Shown here: piece after piece, positions 46,351 to 56,098 of the stretch | How positions within the stretch are numbered: position 1 is the stretch's first letter | Layout: each line of letters opens with the position of its first letter | Origin: Cellulomonas sp. WB94 | GTDB taxonomy: Bacteria > Actinomycetota > Actinomycetes > Actinomycetales > Cellulomonadaceae | DNA length: 64,000 bases | Direction of reading: 5' to 3' | Assembly: GCF_003115775.1 (NCBI RefSeq) | Contig: NZ_QEES01000002.1 | Span: 1,178,001-1,242,000, forward strand | The notes under the pieces: generated by a model | Database searches by the model: none | What the model was told of the DNA's origin: nothing | The model's input: only the letters and a program-made list of their open reading frames with translations | Position numbers and translations under genes: made by a program

Positions 46351-47024
46351 CCGCCTGGGACGACCCGGGCGGCCCGTCGTCGAACGAGCCGTACTACGCG
46401 CCGGGCTGGCACGCGCCGCCAGTGCCGCTCGAGCCGCTCGCGGTCGCCTCGGTCGTCACCGGAGCGCTCGCGCTCGGGCCGGTCGCGGGCGTGCTGGCGG
46501 TCATCGCGCTGCGTCGGATCCGTGCGCGCGGCACCCGAGGCCGCGGGCTGGCCCGCACCGGGCTCACGCTCGGCGTCGTCGGCACGCTCGTGCTCGTCGG
46601 CGTCCTCGTCGGCGCCGCGCTCACGGCCCGCAACGCCCGGCCGCTCCCGCCCGACGTCACGGCGCCCCGCGATGCCCACGCGCGCCAGCTCGTCACGGGC
46701 AGCTGCCTCGACCCGCTCCCGACCGGCACGGAGGTCGACGCCGTGCACGTCGTGCCGTGCAGCGACCAGCACGCGGCCCAGGTCGTCACCGTGTACGCGT
46801 TCGACGACGCCGCCGTCTGGCCCGGTCAGGCCGCGGCAGATGCCCGGGTCGCGGCGTCGTGCGACCTGACCCCGGCCGAGCGCGAGGCCGGCGTCCGTGC
46901 GGTCGCGTGGGCGCCGACCGAGGAGTCATGGCGCCGTGGGGACCGACTCGGCCTTTGCCTGGCCACGACCGACGCCGGCGAGCTCACCGGCTCGTTCCTC
47001 GACGGCACGGTCCACCTGCCCTGA
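46347..47024 (+). CDS. DUF4190/septum-formation-type membrane protein (paralogue), CTG start suspected
   Basis: 225 residues from CTG 46347, which overlaps the preceding stop as CTGA. No ATG or GTG lies near this point in frame; the next candidates are GTG 46422 (VPLEPLAVASVV) or a far-upstream GTG at 46215 inside the previous gene. Two spans, PLAVASVVTGALALGPVAGVLAVIAL and GLTLGVVGTLVLVGVLVGAAL, precede a cysteine-containing outer domain (GSCLDPLPTGTEVDAVHVVPCSDQHAAQVV, LGLCLATT). The architecture and RGRGLARTGL motif repeat those of the upstream gene, so it is a tandem duplication in which the Pro-rich tail has been lost. Confidence 0.78.
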   Translation: MTAWDDPGGPSSNEPYYAPGWHAPPVPLEPLAVASVVTGALALGPVAGVLAVIALRRIRARGTRGRGLARTGLTLGVVGTLVLVGVLVGAALTARNARPLPPDVTAPRDAHARQLVTGSCLDPLPTGTEVDAVHVVPCSDQHAAQVVTVYAFDDAAVWPGQAAADARVAASCDLTPAEREAGVRAVAWAPTEESWRRGDRLGLCLATTDAGELTGSFLDGTVHLP

Positions 47025-47068
47025 CGGGTGCTGGGCCGGCGGACGCCGGGCTCAGCCCGCCGACCGGT

Positions 47069-49606
47069 TCAGCGGATGACGACGGCGTCCAGGGCCGTGT
47101 CCGTGGCGTCCCGACCGACGATCAGCGTGAACCGGCCCGGCTCGGCCGTCCAGGCGTGCGCCTCGGAGTCCCAGTGCTGGAACGCGCGCGCCCGCACGAG
47201 GACCTCGGCGGTCTTCGTCTGGCCCGGCTCGGCCGTGACGACCGCGGAGCCCGCGAGCCACCGCAGCGGCCGGTCGACCGTCAGCGACTCGCGCGACAGG
47301 TACACCTGGACGACCTGACGGCCCGTGCGCTCGCCCGTGTTCGTCACGTCGACGCTCACCCGGACGCTGCCCGACGCGGCGACCGCACCCGAGTGCACGC
47401 CGGCGTCCATGACGCGCACGGCGTCGTAGGACCACGTCGTGTACCCGAGCCCGAACCCGAACGGGTAGGCGGGCTCGGTCCCGGCGCGCAGCCACGCGCG
47501 GTAGCCGACGTGGATGCCCTCGTCGTACCGCACGAGACCGTCGTGCGGGGTCACGTCGAGGACGGGCACGTCCGCCTCGGTCTTCGGCCACGTCGTCGGC
47601 AGGCGCCCGCCCGGCTCGGCAGCTCCGGTGAGGACGTCGGCGAGCGCGTGCCCGTACTCCTGGCCGCCGAACCACGTGAGCAGCACCGCGGCGACGTCGT
47701 CGCGCCACGGCATCACGACCGGCGAGCCCGAGTTCACGACGACGACCGTGCGCGGGTTGACCGCGGCCACCGCGGCGACCAGGTCGTCCTGACGGCCGGG
47801 CAGGCGCAGGTCGGACCGGTCGAAGCCCTCGGACTCGACCTTCTCGTTCGTGCCGACGACGACGATCGCCACGTCGGCCGTGCGGGCGACCTCGACGGCC
47901 TCGGCGATGAGCGCGTCGGTCGACTCGACGACGGGCCGCCAGCCGGCCGTGAAGCCCAGGACCGCAGCCAGCTCGGCGCCGTCGGGCATCGACGGGATCC
48001 CGGTGAGGGGGTGGGTCCAGCGCAGCCGGTAGGTGCGGCCGGCCTCGACGTCGACGCGGACGGTCGCGCTCGGCGGGGCCATGAGCGCCGCACCGAGGTC
48101 CTCGGGGTCGACCGGGAGCTCCGCCGTGAGCACGACCTCGCCGTCGACCTCGAGCGTGGTGCTGCCGATCACGGCCCAGCCGAGCTCGATCGGGCCCGAC
48201 TCGGTCGCGGTGTAGTCGGTCAGGAGCTCGAAGGTGTGCGCGGCCGGCGCGTTGCCGAGCCACATGAGGTCGGTCGCGCGGCGGACCTCATCGAGCACGA
48301 CGCCGCCGTCGGCTGCGAGGAACCGCGTGCGGACACCGGGTGCGCCGGTCTCGGGGTCGCGCACGTCGTCGAGCGCGAACGGCAGGACGCCGTCGTGCAC
48401 GAGGGCGCCAGTGGCGTAGGTGACGGTCGCGTCGGGGAGCGCGGCGCGCAGGCCGTCGAGGGGCGAGACCGTCGAGACCGGGACGACCGTCGCGGAGCCG
48501 CCGCCCTGGGTGCGCGGGCGCAGCGCGCTCTGGCCGAGGACCGCGATCGTCGCCGGCGCCGGGGAGGTCGGGGTGCCGAGCGGCAGCACGCCGTCGTTGC
48601 GCACGAGCACGATGCCGCGCGTCTCGGCCTCGCGGGCGAGCGCGATGTCGGCCGGGTCGGTGCCGACGGTCGCCTCGTCGTCCGACGACTCCGCCGCCTG
48701 CGCGGCAGCGGCAGCGGGCACGGCAGGGTCGAACCCGTCGAGCGCGCCGAGGCGGGCCGCGAGCACGAGGATCCGGCGCACCTTGTCGTCGACGACGTCG
48801 ACCGGGATCTCGCCGGCCTCGACCGCCGCGACCAGCGCGTCGCCCCACGGCCCGTCGGGGCCGGGCATGACGACGTCCTGGCCGGCCGCCGCGGACGCGA
48901 GCGAGCGCACGGCCGTCCAGTCGGAGATGACGACGCCGTCGAACCCCCACGTGCCCTTGAGCGGCTCGGTGAGCAGCGGGTGCTCGGTCATGGTCGTGCC
49001 GCCGACCGCGTTGTAGGCGCTCATGACGCTCCAGGCACCGGCGTCGACCACGGCACGCTCGAACGGCGCGAGGTACAGCTCGTGGAGCGCCTGCTCGGAG
49101 ACCTCGACCGAGGCCGTGAACCGGTCGGTCTCGAAGTCGTTCGCGACGTAGTGCTTCGGGCACGCCGCGACGCCGTGGTCCTGCAGGCCGCGGACGAACG
49201 CCTCGGCGATCTCGGCGGTCAGCAGCGGGTCCTCCGAGTACGCCTCGAAGTGCCGGCCGCCGAGCGGGCTGCGGTGCAGGTTGATGGTCGGGCCGAGCAC
49301 CACGCCGACACCCTTGCGGTGGGCCTCGTGCGCCGCGGCCACGCCGTAGCGGTAGGCGATCTCGGGGTCCCAGGTGGCCGCGAGCGCGGTCGCGCTCGGC
49401 AGGTTGAGCGACGGGTCCCGCTCGTCCCAGACGGCGCCGCGGACCCCCGACGGCCCGTCGGAGACGACGACCGTCCGCAGCCCGACGGCGGGCTCGGCGT
49501 GCAGCGACCAGAAGTCGGCGCCAGTCAGCAGGCGGACCTTGTGAGCCAGCGTCAGCCGGGCGACGAGCTCGTCGATCCGGGGGTCCGGGGTGCTGCCAGC
49601 CATCAT
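47069..49606 (-). CDS. Glycoside hydrolase family 3 beta-glucosidase with PA14 domain
   Basis: 845 residues, no signal peptide, so probably cytoplasmic. GH3 N-domain: GLRTVVVSDGPSGVRG, HRKGVGVVLGPTINLHRSPLGGRHFEAYSEDPLL, CPKHYVANDFETDR, and the nucleophile Asp in FDGVVISDWTAVRS. GH3 C-domain begins at GIVLVRNDGVLPLG. A PA14-like insert (~390-540) carries HTFELLTDYTATESGPIELG. The chain ends with a fibronectin-III-like domain (NTGERTGRQVVQVYLSR). This matches oligosaccharide-active beta-glucosidases of cellulolytic actinobacteria. A TetR gene 96 bp upstream on the same strand may regulate it. Confidence 0.93.
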   Translation of the reverse strand: MMAGSTPDPRIDELVARLTLAHKVRLLTGADFWSLHAEPAVGLRTVVVSDGPSGVRGAVWDERDPSLNLPSATALAATWDPEIAYRYGVAAAHEAHRKGVGVVLGPTINLHRSPLGGRHFEAYSEDPLLTAEIAEAFVRGLQDHGVAACPKHYVANDFETDRFTASVEVSEQALHELYLAPFERAVVDAGAWSVMSAYNAVGGTTMTEHPLLTEPLKGTWGFDGVVISDWTAVRSLASAAAGQDVVMPGPDGPWGDALVAAVEAGEIPVDVVDDKVRRILVLAARLGALDGFDPAVPAAAAAQAAESSDDEATVGTDPADIALAREAETRGIVLVRNDGVLPLGTPTSPAPATIAVLGQSALRPRTQGGGSATVVPVSTVSPLDGLRAALPDATVTYATGALVHDGVLPFALDDVRDPETGAPGVRTRFLAADGGVVLDEVRRATDLMWLGNAPAAHTFELLTDYTATESGPIELGWAVIGSTTLEVDGEVVLTAELPVDPEDLGAALMAPPSATVRVDVEAGRTYRLRWTHPLTGIPSMPDGAELAAVLGFTAGWRPVVESTDALIAEAVEVARTADVAIVVVGTNEKVESEGFDRSDLRLPGRQDDLVAAVAAVNPRTVVVVNSGSPVVMPWRDDVAAVLLTWFGGQEYGHALADVLTGAAEPGGRLPTTWPKTEADVPVLDVTPHDGLVRYDEGIHVGYRAWLRAGTEPAYPFGFGLGYTTWSYDAVRVMDAGVHSGAVAASGSVRVSVDVTNTGERTGRQVVQVYLSRESLTVDRPLRWLAGSAVVTAEPGQTKTAEVLVRARAFQHWDSEAHAWTAEPGRFTLIVGRDATDTALDAVVIR

Positions 49607-49702
49607 CGACCTCGTCCTGTCGTCACCGTCGTCGTCATCTCGGGGCTTGTGCTTACCAGGTGGTCCGGAGCGAGTCCATTCCAGGACTCCCGGACGAATC
49701 GG

Positions 49703-50302
49703 TCAGACGCCCGCGACGACGAGCTGGGCGAGCGTCTGCCGGAGCACCGCCGCCATGTCGACGCTGTCACGGTCGAACAGCCACTGCACCTGCAGGCCGT
49801 CCATCAGCGCGACGAACGCGCGCCCCGCGGCGTCGGGATCGATGCCGGGCCGCAGCAGACCGGCGGCCCGCGCGCCCTCGAACCCGGCTGCGCACCGCGT
49901 GACGGAGCGGGTGTACCGCTCCACGAAGAACGCGTGCGCGGGATGGTCTGGGGCCGTCGACTCGGCGGACAGCACGCAGTACAGCTCGACGATCCCTGGC
50001 CGCGTCGCGTTGAACTCCACGAGGTCGACCATGTGCCGGAGCAGCTCGAGGCCCTGGAGGTGGTCGAACCCGAACCGTTCGGTGTCGACCTCGTCCCGGT
50101 GCTCCAGGACCGCGAGCAGCAGCGCCTGCTTGGCCGGGAAGTGGTGCAGGAGGCCGGGGTGCGAGATGCCGACGCGGGTCGCGATCTCCCGCAGCGACGC
50201 CGCCCGGTAACCGACCTCGCCGAACAGGGCGGTCGCCTCGTCGAGGATCAGCTGACGCCGCGCTCGACCGTTGGCGTAGCCGCGGACCACGAGCTCGGTC
50301 AC
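49703..50302 (-). CDS. TetR-family transcriptional regulator
   Basis: 199 residues. N-terminal HTH: ARRQLILDEATALFGEVGYRAASLREIATRVGISHPGLLHHFPAKQALLLAVL, typical TetR, with a C-terminal ligand domain of TetR_C type (PDAAGRAFVALMDGLQVQWLFDRDSVDMAAVLRQTL). Start at GTG or ATG 50300-50302. Codirectional with and just upstream of the GH3 gene, so control of that gene by a sugar-derived or other ligand is possible but unusual, as GH3 genes are more often under LacI control. Confidence 0.88.
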   Translation of the reverse strand: MTELVVRGYANGRARRQLILDEATALFGEVGYRAASLREIATRVGISHPGLLHHFPAKQALLLAVLEHRDEVDTERFGFDHLQGLELLRHMVDLVEFNATRPGIVELYCVLSAESTAPDHPAHAFFVERYTRSVTRCAAGFEGARAAGLLRPGIDPDAAGRAFVALMDGLQVQWLFDRDSVDMAAVLRQTLAQLVVAGV

Positions 50303-50468
50303 GTTCCCTCGACCTCCTCAGGTTCGACCCGGCAGCGATGCGACCGGCAGCGATGCGACCCGGTGGCGACTCCACCCGCCGGCGAGCACGAGGGTAGCGC
50401 TCCCACACCCCTCGGCCGGCCGTGTTCTCACCACGATCGGCGGTCGGTTGCGACCCGGTGACCAGGGG

Positions 50469-51530
50469 CTACTCCCCCGGGAAGATGACCCCGACCTGGC
50501 GGCGGACCTCGTCGGCGGTCTCGAGCGTCGCGATCGTCTCGTCGAGCGGCAGCAGCGGCGACTCCGTGAGCCCCTCGGTGACGAACCGGGCGAGGGCGGC
50601 GGCCTGGAAGCACAGGCCCGCGTGGCCGAGGATCCGGTTGTCGTCCCACGTCACGCGCTGCTCGCCGGCGACGTAGGTGACGCTGGTGGGCGTGAACGAC
50701 TTGGGGCCGAGCTCGACCCGGGCCCGCGAGCCGGCGATCGTCCCGGTCTGCGCGGTCTCGGCGAGCATCGTCGTGAACAGCTCGGCGTGGGCGTCGCCCG
50801 TGTAGCTGAGCTGGATCGCCGTCTGCGCGTCGACCCCGGTCGCGGCCAGCACGCCGGCCGCCTGGATCGCCGTCGGGCGCTCACCGAGACCCGCGTGACG
50901 CGCCACGAACGCCGCGAACGCCAGCGGGTAGATGCCGAGGTCGAGGAGCACGCCCCCGCCCAGCTCGGGGTTGAGCAGGCGGTGGGTCGGCGCGGGCTGC
51001 GACCACACGCCGAAGTCCGAGGTGATGCGGTGCACGTCGCCCAGCGCGCCGTCCTCGAGCAGCTGACGGATGACGTCGGTGTGGGGCAGGTACCGCGTCC
51101 ACATGGCCTCCATCGCGAAGACCCCGGCCGCGCGCGCCGCCGCGACGACCTCGCGCGCCTCGCCCGCGTTGCGGGTGAACGCCTTCTCGACGAGCACGTG
51201 CTTGCCGGCCGCGATCGCGAGGAGCGCCTGCTCGCGGTGCTCGCTGTGCGGGTTCGCGACGTAGACGACGTCGATCTCCGGGTCCTCGACGAGCTGGGTG
51301 TACGAGTCGTACGAGCGCTCGATGCCGTGCGTCGCGGCGAACGCCGCGGACCGCTCGGCCGACCGGGAGGCGACCGCGACGACGCGCTGGCCGGTGTTCG
51401 CGAGCACCGTCGAGGCGAAGGTCCCCGCGATCTTGCCCGGCGCGAGGATGCCCCACCGCAGCACGGGCGCGTCCCGCGGGTCCGGGAAGCGGGGGGTCGG
51501 GAGGGCGGTCGGTACGGGTGCTGAGGTCAT
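50469..51530 (-). CDS. Gfo/Idh/MocA-family NAD(P)-dependent oxidoreductase
   Basis: 353 residues from ATG 51528-51530. Rossmann fold: LRWGILAPGKIAGTFASTVLAN and RVVAVASRSAERSAAFA, then DVVYVANPHSEHREQALLAIAAGKHVLVEKAFTRN with the EKA catalytic Lys of the family and AMWTRYLPHTDVIRQLL. The C-domain has GGGVLLDLGIYPLAFAAF. Likely acts on sugars or inositols. It follows the UPF0303 gene by 10 bp and is probably the last gene of the clpB operon. Confidence 0.9.
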   Translation of the reverse strand: MTSAPVPTALPTPRFPDPRDAPVLRWGILAPGKIAGTFASTVLANTGQRVVAVASRSAERSAAFAATHGIERSYDSYTQLVEDPEIDVVYVANPHSEHREQALLAIAAGKHVLVEKAFTRNAGEAREVVAAARAAGVFAMEAMWTRYLPHTDVIRQLLEDGALGDVHRITSDFGVWSQPAPTHRLLNPELGGGVLLDLGIYPLAFAAFVARHAGLGERPTAIQAAGVLAATGVDAQTAIQLSYTGDAHAELFTTMLAETAQTGTIAGSRARVELGPKSFTPTSVTYVAGEQRVTWDDNRILGHAGLCFQAAALARFVTEGLTESPLLPLDETIATLETADEVRRQVGVIFPGE

Positions 51531-51540
51531 ACCCCAGACG

Positions 51541-52050
51541 CTACCGGGCGCTCCCGAGGTATGCGGTGAGGCCCTCGACGACGAGCGCGTGGTCGTCCTG
51601 CTGGGGCAGCCCCGAGATGCCCACGACCCCCACGAGCTGGCCGTTGACCCGCAGCGGGAAGCACCCGCCGTGCGCCGCGTACTGCTCGGGGTCCAGCTCC
51701 GCCCGGGTCTCGAACGTGCCGCCCTCGACGCGGTACCGCGTGCCGACCGCGAACGAGGAGTGCCCGTAGTGGCGGACCACCGCGGCCTTCCGGCTGAGCC
51801 ACCAGTCGTTGTTCGGCGAGGTGCCCGGCATCGCCTGCTGGAAGACGGTGTGCGGACCCGTGGGCGTGTCGATCTCGACGCGGACGACGACCGGCAGGCC
51901 GCCCTGCTCGGCGAGCCCGGCGAGGGTCGCACCGAGGCGTGCCGCGTCGTCGTAGTCGAGGTGCGGCAGGACGAGCCGGTCCTCCTGGTCGAGCAGCTCG
52001 GCGAGGAGCGCGGGGTCGGAGAACGGGATGGCGGGAGCGGCGTCGGTCAC
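51541..52050 (-). CDS. UPF0303/HbpS-like heme-degrading-domain protein
   Basis: 169 residues, start GTG 52048-52050, in a GTGA overlap with the clpB stop. Family features: [50 protein letters not shown] and [34 protein letters not shown], matching the UPF0303/GlcG-HbpS fold. Members bind haem or related small molecules. Co-translated with clpB; whether it matters in heat stress is unknown. Confidence 0.85.
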   Translation of the reverse strand: MTDAAPAIPFSDPALLAELLDQEDRLVLPHLDYDDAARLGATLAGLAEQGGLPVVVRVEIDTPTGPHTVFQQAMPGTSPNNDWWLSRKAAVVRHYGHSSFAVGTRYRVEGGTFETRAELDPEQYAAHGGCFPLRVNGQLVGVVGISGLPQQDDHALVVEGLTAYLGSAR

Positions 52051-54680
52051 GCGACCGACGCTACCGGACGTGCCACCACCGCGAGCGTGAGGCTCCCCGA
52101 GCCGTCGGCCGCCCGGTCGACCCGGACCGTGTCACCGTCACGGGCCTCTCCGCCGAGCAGCATCCGGGCCAGCCGGTCGCCGATCTCCCGCTGCACGAGC
52201 CGGCGCAGCGGCCGGGCACCGTACGCCGGGTCGAAGCCCTCGATCGCGAGCCACTCGCGCGCCGCCGGGGTCACATCGAGCGTGAGCCTGCGGTCCGTCA
52301 GGCGGTCGGCCAGGGCCTTGACCTGGATCTCGACGATCCGGCTGAGCTCGTCGAGGGACAGCGGGTCGAAGAGGACGACGTCGTCGAGGCGGTTGAGGAA
52401 CTCGGGCTTGAACGCGGCGTGGACGGCGGCCATGACGGCCTCGCGCTTGGCGGCGTCGTCGAGCATCGGGTCCACGAGGAACTGCGAGCCGAGGTTCGAC
52501 GTGAGCACGAGGATCACGTTGCGGAAGTCGACCGTGCGGCCCTGGCCGTCGGTGAGGCGGCCGTCGTCGAGCACCTGCAGCAGGATGTCGAACACCTCGG
52601 GGTGCGCCTTCTCGACCTCGTCGAACAGGACGACCGAGTACGGCCGACGCCGCACGGCCTCGGTCAGCTGACCGCCCTCCTCGTACCCCACGTACCCGGG
52701 GGGCGCACCGACGAGGCGCGCGACCGAGTGCTTCTCGGAGTACTCGGACATGTCGATCCGGACGATCGCGCGCTCGTCGTCGAACAGGAAGTCCGCGAGC
52801 GCCTTCGCGAGCTCGGTCTTGCCGACGCCGGTCGGGCCGAGGAACAGGAACGAGCCCGTCGGCCGGTCGGGGTCGGAGATGCCGGCCCGGGCGCGACGGA
52901 CCGCGTCGGACACCGACGCGACGGCCGCGCGCTGACCGATGAGCCGCTGGCCGAGCACGTCCTCCATGCGCAGCAGCTTGGCGCTCTCGCCCTCGAGCAG
53001 GCGCCCCGCGGGGATGCCGGTCCAGGCGGACACGACCTCGGCGATCTCATCGGGCCCGACCTTCTCGGCGATCATCGGCTCGGGGACCGGGCCGATGGCG
53101 TCCTCGACGCCCGCCCGCTGCTCGCGCGCCTCGGCCTCGGCGATCTCGCGCTCGACCGCGGGGATCTCCCCGTAGAGCAGTCGGGAGGCGGTCGCGAGGT
53201 CGCCGTCGCGCTGCGCCTTGTCCGACTCGATGCGCAGCTCGTCGAGCTTGGCGCGCAGGTCACCGACGCGGTTGTGGCCCGCACGCTCGTTCTCCCACCG
53301 TGCGGTCAGCGAGGCGAGCTCCTCCGAACGGTCCGCGAGGTCCGCGCGCAGCTTCCCGAGCCGTTCCCGGGACGCGTCGTCGTCGGCATTCTCGAGCGCG
53401 AGCTCTTCCATCTTCAGGCGGTCGACCGCGCGGCGGAGCTGGTCGATCTCGACCGGCGACGAGTCGAGCTCCATGCGCAGCCGGCTCGCGGCCTCGTCGA
53501 TGAGGTCGATGGCCTTGTCGGGCAGCTGACGGCCGGAGATGTAGCGGTCCGACAGGCTCGCGGCGGCGACGAGCGCGGCGTCGGAGATCGCGACCTTGTG
53601 GTGCGCCTCGTAGCGCTCCTTGAGGCCGCGCAAGATCGCGATGGTGTCCTCGACGCTCGGCTCGCCCACGAAGACCTGCTGGAACCGGCGCTCGAGCGCG
53701 GGGTCCTTCTCGATGTGCTGACGGAACTCGTCGAGCGTCGTCGCGCCCACGAGGCGCAGCTCGCCGCGCGCGAGCATCGGCTTGAGCATGTTGCCGGCGT
53801 CCATCGAGCCCTCGGCCGCGCCGGCCCCGACGACCGTGTGCAGCTCGTCGATGAACGTGACGATCTCGCCGTCGGACGACTTGATCTCCTCGAGGACGGC
53901 CTTGAGCCGCTCCTCGAACTCGCCGCGGTACTTGGCGCCCGCGACCATGGCTGCGAGGTCGAGCGAGACGAGCCGCTTGCCGCGCAGCGACTCGGGCACG
54001 TCACCCGCGACGATGCGCTGCGCGAGCCCCTCGACGACGGCGGTCTTGCCGACGCCGGGCTCGCCGATGAGGACGGGGTTGTTCTTGGTGCGCCGCGACA
54101 GGACCTGCACGACGCGGCGGATCTCGGCGTCGCGGCCGATGACGGGGTCGAGCTTGCCGTCCCGGGCCGCGGCCGTGAGGTCGACGCCGTACTGCTCGAG
54201 AGCCTTGTACGTGCCCTCGGGGTTGGGGCTCGTGACCTTGCCCGACCCGCGCACGGTCGGCAGCACGGCCAGGAGGGCGTCACGGGACGCGCCATGGGTG
54301 CGCAGCGCGTCGGCCACGCCCGAGCGGCCCGCGGCGACGCCGAGCAGCAGGTGCTCGGTCGAGACGTAGTCGTCGCCCAGCGCGCGCGCCTCGGAGGACG
54401 CGGCCTCGATCGCGGTCGAGGTCGCGCGCGAGGCGGTCGGCTGCGCGACGGCGGACCCGCTCGCTGCGGGCAGCGCCACCAGGGCGGCCCGGACCGCTCG
54501 GCCCAGGGCACCCCGGTCGGCGCCGACCGCGTCGAGCAGCCCGTTGGCGACCCCACCCTCCTGCGCGAGCAGCGCGTTCAGCAGGTGCGCGGGCTCGAGC
54601 TGGGGGTTGCCCGCGGCGGACGCCTGCTGGATGGCATCACCCAGGGCCTCCTGCGACTTGGTGGTGAGCTTGGCGTCCAC
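52047..54680 (-). CDS. clpB: ATP-dependent disaggregase ClpB
   Basis: Hsp100 chaperone that, with DnaK, dissolves protein aggregates. 877 residues, the family norm. N-domain, NBD1 (Walker [16 protein letters not shown], Walker [13 protein letters not shown]), a long middle coiled-coil, NBD2 ([39 protein letters not shown]) and the C-terminal [19 protein letters not shown] are all in place. Start GTG 54678-54680 ([13 protein letters not shown]). A HAIR element lies 72-92 bp upstream, so HspR control is expected. UPF0303 and Gfo/Idh genes follow. Confidence 0.97.
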   Translation of the reverse strand: MDAKLTTKSQEALGDAIQQASAAGNPQLEPAHLLNALLAQEGGVANGLLDAVGADRGALGRAVRAALVALPAASGSAVAQPTASRATSTAIEAASSEARALGDDYVSTEHLLLGVAAGRSGVADALRTHGASRDALLAVLPTVRGSGKVTSPNPEGTYKALEQYGVDLTAAARDGKLDPVIGRDAEIRRVVQVLSRRTKNNPVLIGEPGVGKTAVVEGLAQRIVAGDVPESLRGKRLVSLDLAAMVAGAKYRGEFEERLKAVLEEIKSSDGEIVTFIDELHTVVGAGAAEGSMDAGNMLKPMLARGELRLVGATTLDEFRQHIEKDPALERRFQQVFVGEPSVEDTIAILRGLKERYEAHHKVAISDAALVAAASLSDRYISGRQLPDKAIDLIDEAASRLRMELDSSPVEIDQLRRAVDRLKMEELALENADDDASRERLGKLRADLADRSEELASLTARWENERAGHNRVGDLRAKLDELRIESDKAQRDGDLATASRLLYGEIPAVEREIAEAEAREQRAGVEDAIGPVPEPMIAEKVGPDEIAEVVSAWTGIPAGRLLEGESAKLLRMEDVLGQRLIGQRAAVASVSDAVRRARAGISDPDRPTGSFLFLGPTGVGKTELAKALADFLFDDERAIVRIDMSEYSEKHSVARLVGAPPGYVGYEEGGQLTEAVRRRPYSVVLFDEVEKAHPEVFDILLQVLDDGRLTDGQGRTVDFRNVILVLTSNLGSQFLVDPMLDDAAKREAVMAAVHAAFKPEFLNRLDDVVLFDPLSLDELSRIVEIQVKALADRLTDRRLTLDVTPAAREWLAIEGFDPAYGARPLRRLVQREIGDRLARMLLGGEARDGDTVRVDRAADGSGSLTLAVVARPVASVA

Positions 54681-54751
54681 TCGTCCTCCGGTCCGGTGAT
54701 CGATGATCTGGTTCTGTCAGCGCTGGTCCCGCTAGCACGAACCCGACCGAA

Positions 54752-54772
54752 GTTGAGTGTATTCCGCTCAAG
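54752..54772 (-). promoter_or_regulatory. HAIR element (HspR binding site) upstream of clpB
   Basis: Half-sites GTTGAGT (54752-54758) and GCTCAAG (54766-54772), separated by 7 bp, correspond to the HspR consensus CTTGAGT-N7-ACTCAAG with one mismatch per arm. It lies just past the dodecin stop and 72 bp before clpB. Heat-induced derepression is known for this site type in actinobacteria. Confidence 0.85.
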
Positions 54773-54784
54773 TCTTGCACGTCC

Positions 54785-54988
54785 TCACTCGAGGACGAAC
54801 GTGACCTCCAGGACGACCTGGAACGCCGTGATCCGGCCGTCGGTCACCTCCACCTTCTGGTCCTTGACCCACGCGCCCGAGATGTTGCGCAGCGTCGTGG
54901 CCGCCTTCTCGATGCCGCCGCGGACCGCGTCCTCGAAGCTCGTCTCCGAACGTGAGCTGATCTGGGTGATGCGTGCCACCGATCCCAT
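54785..54988 (-). CDS. Dodecin flavin-binding protein
   Basis: 67 residues, the usual length. MGSVARITQISSRSETSFEDAVRGG, then TTLRNISGAWVKDQKVEVTDGRITAFQVVLEVTFVLE. The Trp in SGAW stacks against flavin or CoA in known dodecins, and the ~70-residue chain forms a hollow dodecamer that stores flavin. Start ATG 54986-54988 is preceded by GAGGAGG. It sits on the same strand ahead of clpB but the HAIR element suggests a separate promoter for clpB. Confidence 0.92.
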   Translation of the reverse strand: MGSVARITQISSRSETSFEDAVRGGIEKAATTLRNISGAWVKDQKVEVTDGRITAFQVVLEVTFVLE

Positions 54989-55096
54989 GGCGTCCTCCTC
55001 GTCGAGTCGTTCCCGGACCTCCCAGCCTCCGCTGCTCCGCCTCGGGCCGCAATCGCTGCGGCTCCCCCCGGCAGGCTGCGCGTGCGACGATCACGT

Positions 55097-56083
55097 ATGG
55101 CCGACGACGACGTCACCGCAGCTGTCACCTCACCAGTCTCCGAAGCAGTCCCCGACGTGCTCCGCGACGGGTGGACCGCCCGCACCCTGCCGCTGCGGCC
55201 CGACGCGCAGGGAGAACCTGTCGCGACCCTCGTCCACCTCGAACCCACCGGACCGGCGCCGCGGCGCGCCGTCCTGTACGTGCACGGGTTCGTCGACTAC
55301 TTCTTCCAGGAGCACGTCGGCGACGCCTTCGCCGCACGCGGGTACGACTTCTTCGCGCTCGACCTGCGGGACTACGGGCGCTCGATCCGTCCAGGACGCG
55401 AGCCCAACTTCGTGACCGACCTCGCCGCATACCGCGAGGAGATCGACGCCGCCGTCCGGCTGCTGCGGGCCGACCACGACCAGCTCGTGGTCCTCGGGCA
55501 CTCGATGGGCGGGCTGGTCACGTCGCTGTGGGCCGACGCGCGCCGCGGAGCCGGGGTCGTCGACGCGCTCGTGCTCAACAGCCCGTGGCTGGACCTGCGC
55601 GGGTCGTGGGTCGAGCGGGTGCCCGTGACGTGGCTCGTCGACATGCTCGGCCCGCTCGTCCCCCGGCTGAAGGTCGGTGCGCTCGGGCAGCACTACGGCG
55701 CCGCGCTGCACTCGGGGACCGGTGGGGAGTGGGACTACGACCTCGCCTGGAAGCCGCTGCTGGGCTTCCCGGTCCGCGCCGGGTGGCTGCGCACGATCCG
55801 CCGCGGGCACGCGCGGGTCGCCCGCGGGCTGGCGATCGACTGCCCTGTCCTCGTGCTGTCGTCGGAGGCCTCGGGTCCCGACGACCGGTGGCACGACGAG
55901 CTCGTCACGACCGACAGCGTCCTCGACGTCGAGCACATCGCCGCGCGCGCCCCGCTGCTCGGCCCCGACGTGACGTACGTCCAGGTCACCGGCGGAGCGC
56001 ACGACCTCGCGCTGTCCCCCGCGCCCGCCCGGGACCGCTACCTCGACGAGGTGCTCGGCTGGCTCGAGGCGCGGCTCGGCTGA
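55097..56083 (+). CDS. Alpha/beta hydrolase (serine aminopeptidase/monoacylglycerol lipase type)
   Basis: 328 residues from ATG 55097 (MADDDVTAAVTSPVSEAVPDVL). Oxyanion loop: VLYVHGFVDYFFQEHVGDAFA. Nucleophile elbow: LVVLGHSMGGLVTSLW. A catalytic Asp is likely in the segment around VLSSEASGPDDRWHDEL and the His in VTGGAHDLALS. The pattern LDLRDYGRSIRPGREPNFVTDL resembles the S33/lysophospholipase group. No signal peptide. Substrate unknown, perhaps monoacylglycerol or an ester. It faces the large tail-like operon tail to tail, 15 bp away. Confidence 0.88.
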   Translation: MADDDVTAAVTSPVSEAVPDVLRDGWTARTLPLRPDAQGEPVATLVHLEPTGPAPRRAVLYVHGFVDYFFQEHVGDAFAARGYDFFALDLRDYGRSIRPGREPNFVTDLAAYREEIDAAVRLLRADHDQLVVLGHSMGGLVTSLWADARRGAGVVDALVLNSPWLDLRGSWVERVPVTWLVDMLGPLVPRLKVGALGQHYGAALHSGTGGEWDYDLAWKPLLGFPVRAGWLRTIRRGHARVARGLAIDCPVLVLSSEASGPDDRWHDELVTTDSVLDVEHIAARAPLLGPDVTYVQVTGGAHDLALSPAPARDRYLDEVLGWLEARLG

Positions 56084-56098
56084 CGTTCGCCAGGCGGG

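Noticed and set aside
46757-50461. Long plus-strand open frame (1234 codons) across the GH3 and TetR genes
   Set aside because: Low-complexity Arg/Asp/Gly composition; GH3 and TetR motifs are complete on the minus strand.
51939-55415. Long plus-strand open frame (1158 codons) antisense to clpB
   Set aside because: clpB is unmistakable on the other strand; this frame has no recognisable domain.
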